A DNA stretch of 64,000 nt from Phycisphaerae bacterium (lineage in GTDB: Bacteria > Planctomycetota > Phycisphaerae > UBA1845): positions 88,332-152,331 of the forward strand of contig JABWBH010000002.1 of assembly GCA_013360585.1 (NCBI GenBank), in the 5' to 3' direction. This document shows, one piece after another, positions 37,242 to 47,233 of the stretch (its first letter is position 1; every line of letters begins with the position of its first letter). A program made the position numbers and the translations under genes. Under the pieces are notes generated by a model. The model made no database searches. It worked only from the letters and a program-made list of their open reading frames with translations, and had not been told where the DNA came from.

Positions 37242-39947
37242 TTGACCCTGGACCGACTGACCGTCAAAGCGGCTGAGGCGGTACAAAGTGCGGAGAGAAC
37301 CGCTCGCACCGCGGGGCATCCTGAACTGACCCCGTTGCACCTCTTGCTGGCGTTGATTCACCCGGAGGGGAGCGACGGCGGGGTTGTCGGGCCGATTCTG
37401 GAGCGCGCCGGTCTGGTGCCGAGGCGCATCCACGCTCTCGCGGAAGCCCAGCTTGGTCACCTGCCGAAGGTCACGGGAGGCGCCTTAGCGCCTGCCCGGG
37501 CGTTTCAGGAGGTTCTGGACGTTGCGGAGAAGGAGGCGGGACGACTTAAGGATCAATACGTCTCCACCGAACACCTCTTGCTGGCGTTGCTGGAGGTTCG
37601 TAGTGACGCCCGGGAGATTCTGACGCTCTGCGGCGCGACGCGGGAGCTGCTTCTGACGGCGATGAAGCAGGTGAGGGGGTCGGCGTCGGTGACGACCCAG
37701 GATCCTGAAACGACGTATCAGGCGCTGGAGCGGTACGGGCGCGACCTTGTCCAGATGGCGCGGCAGGGCAAGCTCGACCCGGTGATCGGGCGGGACGATG
37801 AAATCCGCCGCACGATGCAGGTGCTCGCCCGGCGGACGAAGAACAACCCGGTTCTTATCGGCGAGCCCGGCGTCGGCAAGACGGCGATTGTCGAGGGGCT
37901 CGCGCAGCGCATTCTCGCCGGCGACGTGCCCGAAGTCCTGAAAGAAAAGCGCGTCGTTGCGCTGGATATGGGAGCGCTGATCGCCGGGGCGAAGTACCGC
38001 GGCGAGTTCGAGGAGCGCTTAAAGGCCGTGGTCCGCGAAGTCGTCGAGTCGGACGGGCGGGTCATCCTTTTCATCGACGAACTGCACACGGTGGTTGGTG
38101 CGGGCAAGGCTGAAGGCTCGGTGGACGCGGGCAACCTGCTCAAGCCCGCGCTGGCCCGCGGCGAGCTGCGCTGCATTGGCGCGACCACGCTCGACGAATA
38201 CCGCAAGCACGTCGAAAAGGACAAAGCCCTGGAGCGCCGGTTTCAGACGATCTACGTCAGCGAGCCGACGGTGGAAGACACGATCGCGATCCTGCGCGGT
38301 CTCAAGCAGCGCTACGACACGCATCACGGGGTGCGCATTCAGGACGCCGCGCTCGTCGCGGCCGCAACGCTGTCACACCGCTACATCGCGGATCGTCACC
38401 TCCCGGACAAGGCGATCGACCTGATCGACGAGGCCGCTTCACGCCTGCGCATCGAGAACGACTCGATGCCCGCCGAGGTGGACGCTCTGCACCGCCGGAT
38501 CATGCAGCTCGAGATCGAGCGCGAGGCGCTGAAAAAAGAGAAGGACGAGGCCAGCCGCAAGCAACTGCGCGACACGGAGAAGGAGCTGGCGCAGCTCAAA
38601 GAGGAATTCAATCGCCTCAAAGCGCAGTGGGAGAACGAGAAGAAGAGCATTGCCGAGATCAAGGCGATCAAGGAGGAGATCGCGCGGAAGCAGACGGAGC
38701 TGGACGCGGCGCGGCGGCGCTACGACTGGGGGGCGGCGGCGCAGCTTGAGAAAGGCGAGATCCCGCGGTTGGAGAAGCAGCTCGCCGAGCGCGAGGCGCG
38801 GCTGGCCGAGATGCACCGGTCCGGACAGGCGCTGCTGCGAGAGGAAGTGACGGCGGAAGAGATCGCGGAAGTCGTGAGCAAGTGGACGGGGGTTCCGGTC
38901 GCGCGGATGCTTGAGGGCGAGAAGCAGAAGCTCATCCACATGGAAGAGCGTCTGCACGAGCGCGTCGTCGGGCAAGGCGACGCCGTGCGCGCCGTGTCGG
39001 ACGCGGTGCGGCGATCGCGTGCGGGCCTGGGCGATCCGAACCGCCCCGTCGGCTCGTTTCTCTTCCTCGGACCCACGGGGGTGGGGAAGACGGAGCTGTG
39101 CAAAGCGCTGGCGGAGTTCCTGTTCGACGACGAGTCGGCGTTCGTGCGGATCGACATGAGCGAATTCATGGAGCAGCACGCCGTCGCCCGGCTCATCGGT
39201 GCGCCGCCGGGATACGTCGGATACGAAGAAGGGGGGATGCTCACGGAGGCGGTGCATCGCCGGCCGTATTGCGTGGTACTTTTCGATGAGGTCGAGAAAG
39301 CGCACCGCGACGTGTTCAATGTGCTTCTTCAGGTGCTCGACGACGGGCGCCTCACGGACGGTCACGGACGGGTCGTGGATTTCAAGAACACGCTGATCGT
39401 GATGACGAGCAACATCGGCAGCGAGTACATCGCTGCGATGGCTTCATCCGAGCCGCGCCGGTCGGGAGGCGGTTCCCGAGCCGCGGGCTTCAGTTCGCGC
39501 GAGGCTTCACGGGACAGCGGCGCTTTCAACGTGGACGACGCTTCCATCCCCGACATCGAGATCGAAATGAAGGTCAAGGAGGCGCTCAGGCATCACTTCC
39601 GCCCCGAGTTTCTCAACCGGATCGATGAGACGATCATCTTTCACCGCCTGTCGCGCGAGGACATGGCGCGGATCGTGGACATCCAGCTTCGCCAGCTTCA
39701 GAAGCGGCTGGCGGCGCGTGACATGACGTTGACGCTGACCGACGCCGCGAAGCGTAAACTCGCCGCGGACGGCTACGACCCGGTGTACGGCGCGCGTCCC
39801 CTGAAGCGCCTGATCCAGCAGGAGATCGAAAACCCCCTGGCGCGGCGGATTCTGGCGGGCGATTTCGGTCCGGGGGACGGGTTCACGGTGGATGTGAGCG
39901 GGGAGACATACACGTTCGTCGGTTCCGACGTCAGCCGCCGCACGTGA
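37242..39947 (+). CDS. clpB: ClpB AAA+ disaggregase (TTG start)
   Basis: Two AAA modules ([45 protein letters not shown]), coiled middle domain, SD AAAGGAGG before TTG. Confidence 0.95.
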   Translation: MTLDRLTVKAAEAVQSAERTARTAGHPELTPLHLLLALIHPEGSDGGVVGPILERAGLVPRRIHALAEAQLGHLPKVTGGALAPARAFQEVLDVAEKEAGRLKDQYVSTEHLLLALLEVRSDAREILTLCGATRELLLTAMKQVRGSASVTTQDPETTYQALERYGRDLVQMARQGKLDPVIGRDDEIRRTMQVLARRTKNNPVLIGEPGVGKTAIVEGLAQRILAGDVPEVLKEKRVVALDMGALIAGAKYRGEFEERLKAVVREVVESDGRVILFIDELHTVVGAGKAEGSVDAGNLLKPALARGELRCIGATTLDEYRKHVEKDKALERRFQTIYVSEPTVEDTIAILRGLKQRYDTHHGVRIQDAALVAAATLSHRYIADRHLPDKAIDLIDEAASRLRIENDSMPAEVDALHRRIMQLEIEREALKKEKDEASRKQLRDTEKELAQLKEEFNRLKAQWENEKKSIAEIKAIKEEIARKQTELDAARRRYDWGAAAQLEKGEIPRLEKQLAEREARLAEMHRSGQALLREEVTAEEIAEVVSKWTGVPVARMLEGEKQKLIHMEERLHERVVGQGDAVRAVSDAVRRSRAGLGDPNRPVGSFLFLGPTGVGKTELCKALAEFLFDDESAFVRIDMSEFMEQHAVARLIGAPPGYVGYEEGGMLTEAVHRRPYCVVLFDEVEKAHRDVFNVLLQVLDDGRLTDGHGRVVDFKNTLIVMTSNIGSEYIAAMASSEPRRSGGGSRAAGFSSREASRDSGAFNVDDASIPDIEIEMKVKEALRHHFRPEFLNRIDETIIFHRLSREDMARIVDIQLRQLQKRLAARDMTLTLTDAAKRKLAADGYDPVYGARPLKRLIQQEIENPLARRILAGDFGPGDGFTVDVSGETYTFVGSDVSRRT

Positions 39948-39999
39948 TTTGTGACGGCGGCGCGGGGGGTCTAGGATGGGGGCGGGATGGTTGGCAGCG

Positions 40000-40579
40000 G
40001 ATGAGCGGTGGCGAGGGAACGTCGGTCCGGCGTGCGGGACGGCGCGCGTACCTGATGACCGTGGGGATGCTGCTGGCGGTCGGGTCCGCGGCGGCGTGGT
40101 GGACGGCGCGGGCGGGCGATCTGAGCGGGCGGCTGGGGTGGGCGATCCGCTTCGACCTGCCCGGCGCGGCGCGGGCGGCGCGGTTGCCGTCGGAGGAGCT
40201 TCCCTTTCTTGTGATCGACATTCCCCGGACGGACGAGCGTGGCCGCTTCGGGGTCAGCGGTCAGATCTATCTCCAGCCGCTGGCGGAAGCGGACGAGGGG
40301 AGCCTCGATCTGCTGGCGGAGCGCGTCGCTGAAATCGGGCGTCATCTGAAGATCCGGTTGATGCCGATGCGGCAGCAGGAGCGCTCCGCGGAGGACGGAT
40401 CGACGGAGATTGAGCTTCACTGTCTCGGCGAAGCGCAGGTGGTCGCGCGAGCGGGGCGCCGGCGAAACGGTGCGGGGTTTGTCGCGGTGCTGGTGACCGA
40501 CGGGAGGTACTTTAACGACGCGGTTCTTGTGTTTGACGCATTGACGGGGTCGATCCGACCCTCGGTTCTCCGGGATTGA
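40000..40579 (+). CDS. Hypothetical protein with N-terminal TM (start approximate)
   Basis: MSGGEGTSVRRAGRRAYLMTVGMLLAVGSAAAWW... in the 39944-40579 ORF. Confidence 0.5.
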
Positions 40580-40648
40580 GCCTTGTTCGCAGCATTGCAG
40601 GGGCGGTTGGGAAGGGTGCGAGGCGGGTACTCGGAAGTTGCTGACCTG

Positions 40649-40745
40649 ACGGCCCGTTGAAGAAGGGTAGCGCGTCCCTCCGGGACGCGAATTTCACCGA
40701 GAACAACCGGCATTACAAAGATCGATCGTGAGTTCTTCAACAGGC
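40649..40745. repeat. REPIN/MITE-like nested palindrome family 1, copy 2
   Basis: acggcccGTTGAAGAA...GCGTCCCtccGGGACGC...TTCTTCAACaggc. Confidence 0.8.
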
Positions 40746-40908
40746 TGCGGAGTCTCCCTCTGACTTTGACGCCCGATGTTTTGGGTGCTCGGTCGTTGTG
40801 ACGCGACGTGTGTTCTGGTCTGAGGTGGGCGGCGGATCGGCGGAGCGACGGGTTTTCCTTCCTCTCGAACTCCTGTCGTCCCTCCGGGACTTGCGGATCC
40901 TCCGCGAC

Positions 40909-40960
40909 GGCTTCCCAGCCCCGGCGGGGTGGGCCGTTGTCTGGCGTCCTCTCCGGGGCT
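40909..40960. repeat. Dispersed repeat family 4, copy 1
   Basis: ggcttcccagccccggcggggtgggccgttgtctggcgtcctctccggggct; similar to 57704-57756. Confidence 0.6.
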
Positions 40961-41121
40961 GCGGTTCCCGAAACGTCATTCTCAATTCGCGGCGCGCCCC
41001 GAGGCGAGCGTTCGCGCGGGCTGAAGCCTGCGGCTCGGTTTTGCGAGGTGTCCTGAGCGAGGCGGCGCGGACTGGGCGGTGAAACTGGGCAGTTGTGCGG
41101 GGCGGGATTAGACTTCCCCGG

Positions 41122-41841
41122 ATGCTGAGGGCGATCGGACAGCGCGGCGCCGCGGTGGAGGCGCTTTTCCTGGATTTCTACGGCACACTCAGCGCCGATG
41201 ATCATGCGGCGGTGGAAAGCGCCTGTCGCGCCGTGGTGGAATCCTACGCTCTGCCGGTAACGTCGCAGGAATTCGCGGTGCGCTGGGGCGAGGTGTTCTT
41301 CCGCACGATCGAGTCGGCGAATCATGAGCGCTTCGCCACGCTGCACGAGTGTGAATGTCGCAGTCTGGTCGAGACCCTGCGGGGGATGGGCGTGCGCCCC
41401 GGCGACCCGGAGCCGCACGTGGCCGTGTTGAAGTCGTACTGGCAGAATCCGCCGCTGCACGACGACGTGCGGGAGTTGCTCGACGGGTTGAGGGTTCCGG
41501 TTTGTTGCGTGTCCAACGCGGACCGGGACGACATCGAGTCCGCGATGGCGCTGCACGACCTGCGGTTCGACGCGTATATCACGTCGGAATGCGCCCGTGC
41601 GTACAAGCCGGAGGAGCGGATCTTCCGGCTGGCGGCGGAAAAGCTCGGCGTGGATCCGGCGCGGGTCATGCACGTGGGCGACTCGTTGCACAGCGACGTG
41701 GGCGGGGCGCGGAAGCTGGGCATCCGCACGACCTGGATCTGTCGCGAGAAGCGGATTCATGACGTCGGGACGTGTGCGCCGGATCACACGATCCGCTCGC
41801 TGCGTGAGCTACCGGCGCTGCTGGGCGGCGATGCAGGTTGA
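41122..41841 (+). CDS. HAD-superfamily hydrolase
   Basis: ALFLDFYGTLSADDH...VCCVSNADRDD...MHVGDSLHSDVGGARKLGIRTTWI. Confidence 0.87.
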   Translation: MLRAIGQRGAAVEALFLDFYGTLSADDHAAVESACRAVVESYALPVTSQEFAVRWGEVFFRTIESANHERFATLHECECRSLVETLRGMGVRPGDPEPHVAVLKSYWQNPPLHDDVRELLDGLRVPVCCVSNADRDDIESAMALHDLRFDAYITSECARAYKPEERIFRLAAEKLGVDPARVMHVGDSLHSDVGGARKLGIRTTWICREKRIHDVGTCAPDHTIRSLRELPALLGGDAG

Positions 41842-41870
41842 TTCCCCTTCGGCGAGGTCCGCGACAGGCG

Positions 41871-44699
41871 ATGCCCGAAACCCTTTACCTCATCGACGGC
41901 CACTACCAGATGTTCCGGGCGTTTTATGCGCCGTTTCGCGACCTCTCCAGTCCGACCGGCGAGCCGACGAAGGCGACGCACGTTTTCTGTCAGATGCTGC
42001 TGGGGCTGCTGCGCGACCGGAAGCCCGACTATCTCGCGGTGGTGATGGACGTCAGCGACGAGACCGTGTTCCGCCGCGACATCGATCCCGAGTACAAGGC
42101 ACATCGTGAACCCGCGCCGGAGGACTTCGAGGTCCAGTTCAACCGGGTCGTGCAGATCATCGAGCGCGTCGGGATTCCGATCTTCCGCGTTCCCGGTTTC
42201 GAGGCGGATGACGTCGCGGCGACGATCGCCGAGCGCCTGCGCGACCGGGACGTGATCTGCTACCTGGTCAGCCGGGACAAGGATCTGGATCAATTGCTCA
42301 GCGATCGTGTCCACATTTTCGACCCCACGAAGGATGAGGTCGTCACGCCGGAGTCGCTCGTGACGTCGAAAGGGTACGCGCCGGAGAAAGCGGTCGAGAT
42401 TCAGACGCTCACCGGCGACTCGACGGACAACGTGCCGGGCGTGAAAGGGATCGGTCCGAAGACCGCGGTCAAACTGATCGAGAGATACGGGACGGCGGCG
42501 GAGGTGGTGCGTCATGCGGCGGAGCAGACGCCGAAGATGCGGGAGAACCTTGAGGCGTTCGCGGAGCGGCTGGACACCGTGCGGAAGCTGGTGACGCTGC
42601 GGCGGGACGTTCCGGTGACGTTTGAGCTTAAGCGTTGTCGGGTGGGGGCGTTTGATCTTGGCGCGGCATTGCCGCTTTTTGAGGAGCTGGGGTTCAAGAC
42701 GCTGCGACAGAACTGGGCGCAGCTTGCGGCTGCGGCCGGAGGAGGCGCTGAGCCCGCGACGTCATCGACCGGATCGGCCGGCGCCGGTCAGGATCGGGCG
42801 TCAGGCGTGCCGGCGGGCGCAGGATTGTTGTTCTCGCTGGAGGAGGCGCCGTCGAACGTTGCGTCGCGGTATGAGCTGGTGGATACGCCCGAGGCGCTGG
42901 AGGCGATGTGCGCCGAGCTTCGGCGGGCGGGGCGGTTCGCGTTCGACACGGAGACGACGGGTCTGAACCCGGTTCATGCGAAGCTGGTCGGGGCGTCGTT
43001 CGCCACGGCGGCGGGGCGAGCGTGGTACGTGGCGGTGCGGTCGAGCGCGGGGCGCACGCTGCCGGAGGCGCTGGTCGTCGAGAAGCTGCGGTCGCTGCTG
43101 GAGGATCCGGCGATTCCGAAGATCGGGCAGAACCTCAAGTACGACATGTTGATGCTCCGTCAGACGGGTATCCGCGTGCGCGGCGAGTTGTTCGACACGA
43201 TGCTGGCGAGTTTTCTGCTGGAGCCGCTGCGTTCCTCGCACGGGCTGGACGCGCTGGCGCAGGGTCTGCTCGGCCACCGCATGATCCCGATCACGGACCT
43301 GATCGGCAGCGGGCGGAAGCAGATTTCGATGGATCACGTCGAGACGGCGCGCATCTGCGAGTACGCGGCGGAAGACGCGGATTACACCTGGCGCCTCGGC
43401 GAGCTTTTTGAGAAGAAGCTCGCGGGAAGTCCGGTGGAGCGTCTTTTCCGCGAGACGGAGATGCCTCTGGTCGAGGTGCTGACCGAGATGGAGCACAACG
43501 GCGTGGCGATCGACGAGAAGCGTCTCGCCGATCTGGGGACGGTGATGGAGGCGGACCTGGAGCGGTTGCGCCAGCAGGTGTACGACCACGTCGGTCATCC
43601 TTTCAACCTCGACTCGACGCGCCAACTGGGTGAGGTTCTTTATGACGAGCTGAAGCTGCCGGTCATCAAGAAGACGAAGACGGGTCGGAGCACCGACGCC
43701 GAGTCGCTCGAGGGCATTCTTGAGCAGGTGGATCATCCGGTTCCGAAGCTGCTGCTGGAATACCGGGAGATCTTCAAGCTCAAGAGCACGTACGTGGACA
43801 CGCTGCCGAAGATGGTGAGCCGGCGGACGGGGCGCATCCACGCCTCTTATCATCAGGCCGGGGCGGTGACCGGGCGGTTATCATCGAGCGATCCGAACCT
43901 TCAGAACATCCCGATCCGGACGGCGCTGGGTCGGAAGATCCGCGAGGCGTTCGTCGCGGGCTCGCCGGAGACGGTGCTGCTGGCGGCGGATTACTCGCAG
44001 ATCGAGCTGCGGCTGCTCGCGCACTTCTGCAAGGACGAGGCGCTGCTGGAGGCGTTTCAGCGCGGCGAGGACATCCACCGCTTCGTTGCGTCGCAGGTTC
44101 ATGATGTCCCGATCGAGCGTGTCACGCCGGAACAGCGCAGCGCCGCCAAGGCGGTCAACTTCGGCATCATTTACGGACAGACGGCGTTCGGACTTTCGCG
44201 CGGGCTGGGCATTTCGCAGACGGAGGCGAAGGCGTTCATTGATCGCTACTTCCGGCGCTACCCCGGGATTCGGGCGTTCATTGACCAGTGCGTGGCGTCG
44301 GCGCGGCGCAGCGGTTACGCGGAGACGATCCTCGGTCGCCGTCGCCCGATCCGGGAGCTGGAATCTCAGAATCGACAGCAGGCGTCCTTCGGCGAGCGGA
44401 TCGCGGTCAACACCGTGGTGCAGGGATCGGCTGCGGACCTGATCAAGCGCGCGATGGTGGACATTCACCGGGAGCTGGAGGGTTCCCGCGTCGACTCCGC
44501 GGGATCGACGTCGAGGGCCGAGGCGTATACCGCTCGGATGCTGATGCAGGTGCATGACGAGCTGGTCTTCGAGGTCGCAGAAGCGTCGGTCGAGCGCGAG
44601 GCGCGGATGATCCGCGAGAAGATGATGAACGCGATCCCGCTGGATGTTCCGATCGTGGTGGACCTGGGGTGGGCGAAGAACTGGCTGGCGGCGAAGTGA
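41871..44699 (+). CDS. polA: DNA polymerase I
   Basis: 5' nuclease (TLYLIDGHYQMFRAFYAPF), 3'-5' exo (RFAFDTETTGLNP), pol A (LLAADYSQIELRLLAHFCKDE; QVHDELVFEV). Confidence 0.96.
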   Translation: MPETLYLIDGHYQMFRAFYAPFRDLSSPTGEPTKATHVFCQMLLGLLRDRKPDYLAVVMDVSDETVFRRDIDPEYKAHREPAPEDFEVQFNRVVQIIERVGIPIFRVPGFEADDVAATIAERLRDRDVICYLVSRDKDLDQLLSDRVHIFDPTKDEVVTPESLVTSKGYAPEKAVEIQTLTGDSTDNVPGVKGIGPKTAVKLIERYGTAAEVVRHAAEQTPKMRENLEAFAERLDTVRKLVTLRRDVPVTFELKRCRVGAFDLGAALPLFEELGFKTLRQNWAQLAAAAGGGAEPATSSTGSAGAGQDRASGVPAGAGLLFSLEEAPSNVASRYELVDTPEALEAMCAELRRAGRFAFDTETTGLNPVHAKLVGASFATAAGRAWYVAVRSSAGRTLPEALVVEKLRSLLEDPAIPKIGQNLKYDMLMLRQTGIRVRGELFDTMLASFLLEPLRSSHGLDALAQGLLGHRMIPITDLIGSGRKQISMDHVETARICEYAAEDADYTWRLGELFEKKLAGSPVERLFRETEMPLVEVLTEMEHNGVAIDEKRLADLGTVMEADLERLRQQVYDHVGHPFNLDSTRQLGEVLYDELKLPVIKKTKTGRSTDAESLEGILEQVDHPVPKLLLEYREIFKLKSTYVDTLPKMVSRRTGRIHASYHQAGAVTGRLSSSDPNLQNIPIRTALGRKIREAFVAGSPETVLLAADYSQIELRLLAHFCKDEALLEAFQRGEDIHRFVASQVHDVPIERVTPEQRSAAKAVNFGIIYGQTAFGLSRGLGISQTEAKAFIDRYFRRYPGIRAFIDQCVASARRSGYAETILGRRRPIRELESQNRQQASFGERIAVNTVVQGSAADLIKRAMVDIHRELEGSRVDSAGSTSRAEAYTARMLMQVHDELVFEVAEASVEREARMIREKMMNAIPLDVPIVVDLGWAKNWLAAK

Positions 44700-44888
44700 G
44701 GCCCGGGGGGGGCGGCGGCAGGACGGAGGATCTCCCGGTTTTTCAGGGTGGTGGCGGAGTTTCGCCGTCCGGGTTTGACAGGTTCTGACGGAGGGGTGCG
44801 CCGTTTTCGCGGGTTCGGTCGATACAATCCGTGGCGGCGGGGCGGCTGAAGCGGCGCGTGCCGCGGCAACTGAAGATAAGGAAAACAT

Positions 44889-45713
44889 ATGCGCGCGATG
44901 ATGAGTTTGCTGACGTTGATGACGGGGGCGACGGGGCTGGTGCAGGCGGGCGAGATGCCCTGGGTGAAGGACTGGGCGACCGCCCAGCAGACCGCGAAGT
45001 CCACCGGCAAGATCGTGATGATCGACTTTTACACGGACTGGTGCGGCTGGTGCAAGCGGCTGGACAAGGACACGTACACGGACACGAAAGTCGTGCAGCT
45101 CGCGTCACAGTTCGTCCCGATCAAGCTGAACGCGGAGAAGGACGGGGTCGAGGTCGCGCAGAAGTACAAGGATCATGTTCAGGGCTTTCCGACGATCCTT
45201 TTCCTCGATGCACAAGGCGAACTGGTCGGGAAGATCGGCGGATACCTTCCGGCGGGGCCCTTCGCCGAGCAGATGACGAAAATCAAGGACGGTCATGAGC
45301 GCTATCAGACGGCCCTGAAGACGTTGAAGGACAAACCGGACGACGGTGAGGCGAACGCCGTGGTCGCGTGGGCGCTATCCAACCGGGGCAAACGCGAGGA
45401 TGCGGAGCAAGCGTTGGTGAAGGCCGAGGCGGCGAAGTACGTGGGCAACGTTCTCGGCGACGCGTACAACGGCATCGGCGACCTGTACCAGACCGCCGGG
45501 CAGTTCGACAAGGCGATCGAGTACTTCACCAAGGCCGACACCAACATCAAGGATCCGCAGATTCGCTCGTACGCGCTGGTCTCGATCGCGTACTGCCACC
45601 TTCAGAAGGGGGACCGCGCCGCGGCGAAGAAGGCGGCCGAGGCATTTGTGCAGAAGCCCTGGGCGACGCCGGAGTACGTTGAGATGGCGAAGCAGATCAT
45701 CGCCGGAGGCTGA
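44889..45713 (+). CDS. Thioredoxin-like protein with TPR region
   Basis: KIVMIDFYTDWCGWCKRLDKDTYTD...VQGFPTILFLDAQGELVGKIGGYLP; TPR-like C-terminus. Confidence 0.85.
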   Translation: MRAMMSLLTLMTGATGLVQAGEMPWVKDWATAQQTAKSTGKIVMIDFYTDWCGWCKRLDKDTYTDTKVVQLASQFVPIKLNAEKDGVEVAQKYKDHVQGFPTILFLDAQGELVGKIGGYLPAGPFAEQMTKIKDGHERYQTALKTLKDKPDDGEANAVVAWALSNRGKREDAEQALVKAEAAKYVGNVLGDAYNGIGDLYQTAGQFDKAIEYFTKADTNIKDPQIRSYALVSIAYCHLQKGDRAAAKKAAEAFVQKPWATPEYVEMAKQIIAGG

Positions 45714-45771
45714 GTCGTTGTGTGTGACGCGGGACGGGTCCGCGTCCGGAGATACGTCGTCCTCACGATCG

Positions 45772-45800
45772 CGCCGGGGTCCGCACGACCCCGGCGTTTT
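45772..45800 (+). terminator. Rho-independent-type terminator
   Basis: CGCCGGGGT-7nt-ACCCCGGCG-TTTT. Confidence 0.65.
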
Positions 45801-45853
45801 CGTCGGGCCACCGCCGACTGTTGAGCGAAGGAAGGCGCGGGTACGATCGGCGT

Positions 45854-47173
45854 ATGCGCTGGGTCGCGGATTTCTGCTACGTTCTTGCGGGGCTGGTCTA
45901 CCTGCCCGTCGCGCTTTACAACGCTTTTGTCCGCGGAAAGAACCGCCGCGGGTGGGGTCAGCGCTTCGGGGCTGTCCCGCACTTCGATGCGAGCCGGCGG
46001 CGCCTCTGGATTCACGCGGTGTCGCTCGGGGAGGTGAACGCGACGCCCGCGCTGGTTGAGGGGCTGCGCCGCGTCCGTCCTGATCTGGACGTCGTGGTTT
46101 CAACGACGACGGACACCGGGTTCGCCCGCGCAACGGCGCTTTACGGCGCGGATCGCGTGTTCCGCTTTCCGCTCGACTTCAGCTTCGCCGTCCGCCGGGC
46201 GCTGGATCGTGTGCATCCCGAGTTGATCGTGCTCGTCGAACTGGAGGTCTGGTTCAACCTCATTCACGAGGCGGACCGGCGGGGGATTCCGGTTGCGGTC
46301 GTCAACGGGCGGTTGACTGAGCGCAGCGCGCGCAAACTCGCTCGTCTCGGGGGGATCGCCCGGAGCATGTTCCGCCGGCTGACGTGGGTGGGGGCGCAGG
46401 ACACGACGATCGCAGCGCGGTTCGAGCGCCTCGGAACGCCGCTGGAGCGGATCGAGATCACGTCCTCGATGAAGTGGGACACGGCGACCGTCGCGGACCG
46501 CGTTTCCGGGACGGACGAGCTTCGGGTCGCGCTGGGTCTGGGCGAGAACGAAGCACTGTGGGTCTGCGGCAGCACGGGCGATGACGAGGAGCCCCTGCTG
46601 CTGGAGGCGTTTCGCGCCTTGCTGGCGGGAGCGACGGGCGCGGCAATAACTCCGACGTCGCCGCGGCTGGCGCTCGTTCCGCGAAAACCCGAGCGGTTCA
46701 ACGACGTGGCGCGCCTGATTGAGCGCTGCGGGTTCGACGTCGTTCGGCGCAGCCTTTGTCCCGACGGCGCGTCGACGCCCGGAGGAGGCGTCCGGACGGT
46801 GATCCTCGGAGACACGCTGGGGGAGCTGCGGAAGTTCTACGCGCTGGCGCGGGTCGTGTACGTGGGGCGTTCGCTGGTACCGCTGGGAGGGTCGGACCCG
46901 ATCGAGGCGGCCGCGCTGGGTCGGGCGGTGCTTTGCGGACCGCACATGAACAATTTTGAGGCGCCGGTCGCGGCGTTGGCGGAAGCGGGGGCGCTGCGGC
47001 GGATCGGAAGCGCGTCAGAGCTGGCGGCGGCGGTGCGGGACTGGCTTGCCGATCCGGCGGCGCTCGCGGAGCGCGGTGAGAAGGCGCGTCGCGTCGTCGT
47101 GGCGCATCAGGGCGCGACGGCGCGCACCGTCGATCGCCTTACGGCGATCCTGCGCGGACGTTTGCCGTCGTAA
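45854..47173 (+). CDS. waaA: 3-deoxy-D-manno-octulosonic acid transferase
   Basis: LWIHAVSLGEVNATPALVEGLRR...VVSTTTDTGFARA...ELEVWFNLIHEADRRGIPVAVVNGRL. Confidence 0.9.
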   Translation: MRWVADFCYVLAGLVYLPVALYNAFVRGKNRRGWGQRFGAVPHFDASRRRLWIHAVSLGEVNATPALVEGLRRVRPDLDVVVSTTTDTGFARATALYGADRVFRFPLDFSFAVRRALDRVHPELIVLVELEVWFNLIHEADRRGIPVAVVNGRLTERSARKLARLGGIARSMFRRLTWVGAQDTTIAARFERLGTPLERIEITSSMKWDTATVADRVSGTDELRVALGLGENEALWVCGSTGDDEEPLLLEAFRALLAGATGAAITPTSPRLALVPRKPERFNDVARLIERCGFDVVRRSLCPDGASTPGGGVRTVILGDTLGELRKFYALARVVYVGRSLVPLGGSDPIEAAALGRAVLCGPHMNNFEAPVAALAEAGALRRIGSASELAAAVRDWLADPAALAERGEKARRVVVAHQGATARTVDRLTAILRGRLPS

Positions 47174-47233
47174 CCCGTTGTCGGCGCGCTGACGCGGCGG
47201 CAGGGTTAAACCGGCGATCCGGCTGGGCGTGTG

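Noticed and set aside
44780-44835. TTGACA (44776) with TACAAT (44823) as a promoter
   Set aside because: Spacing is about 42 nt, far beyond the usable 15-19 nt range.
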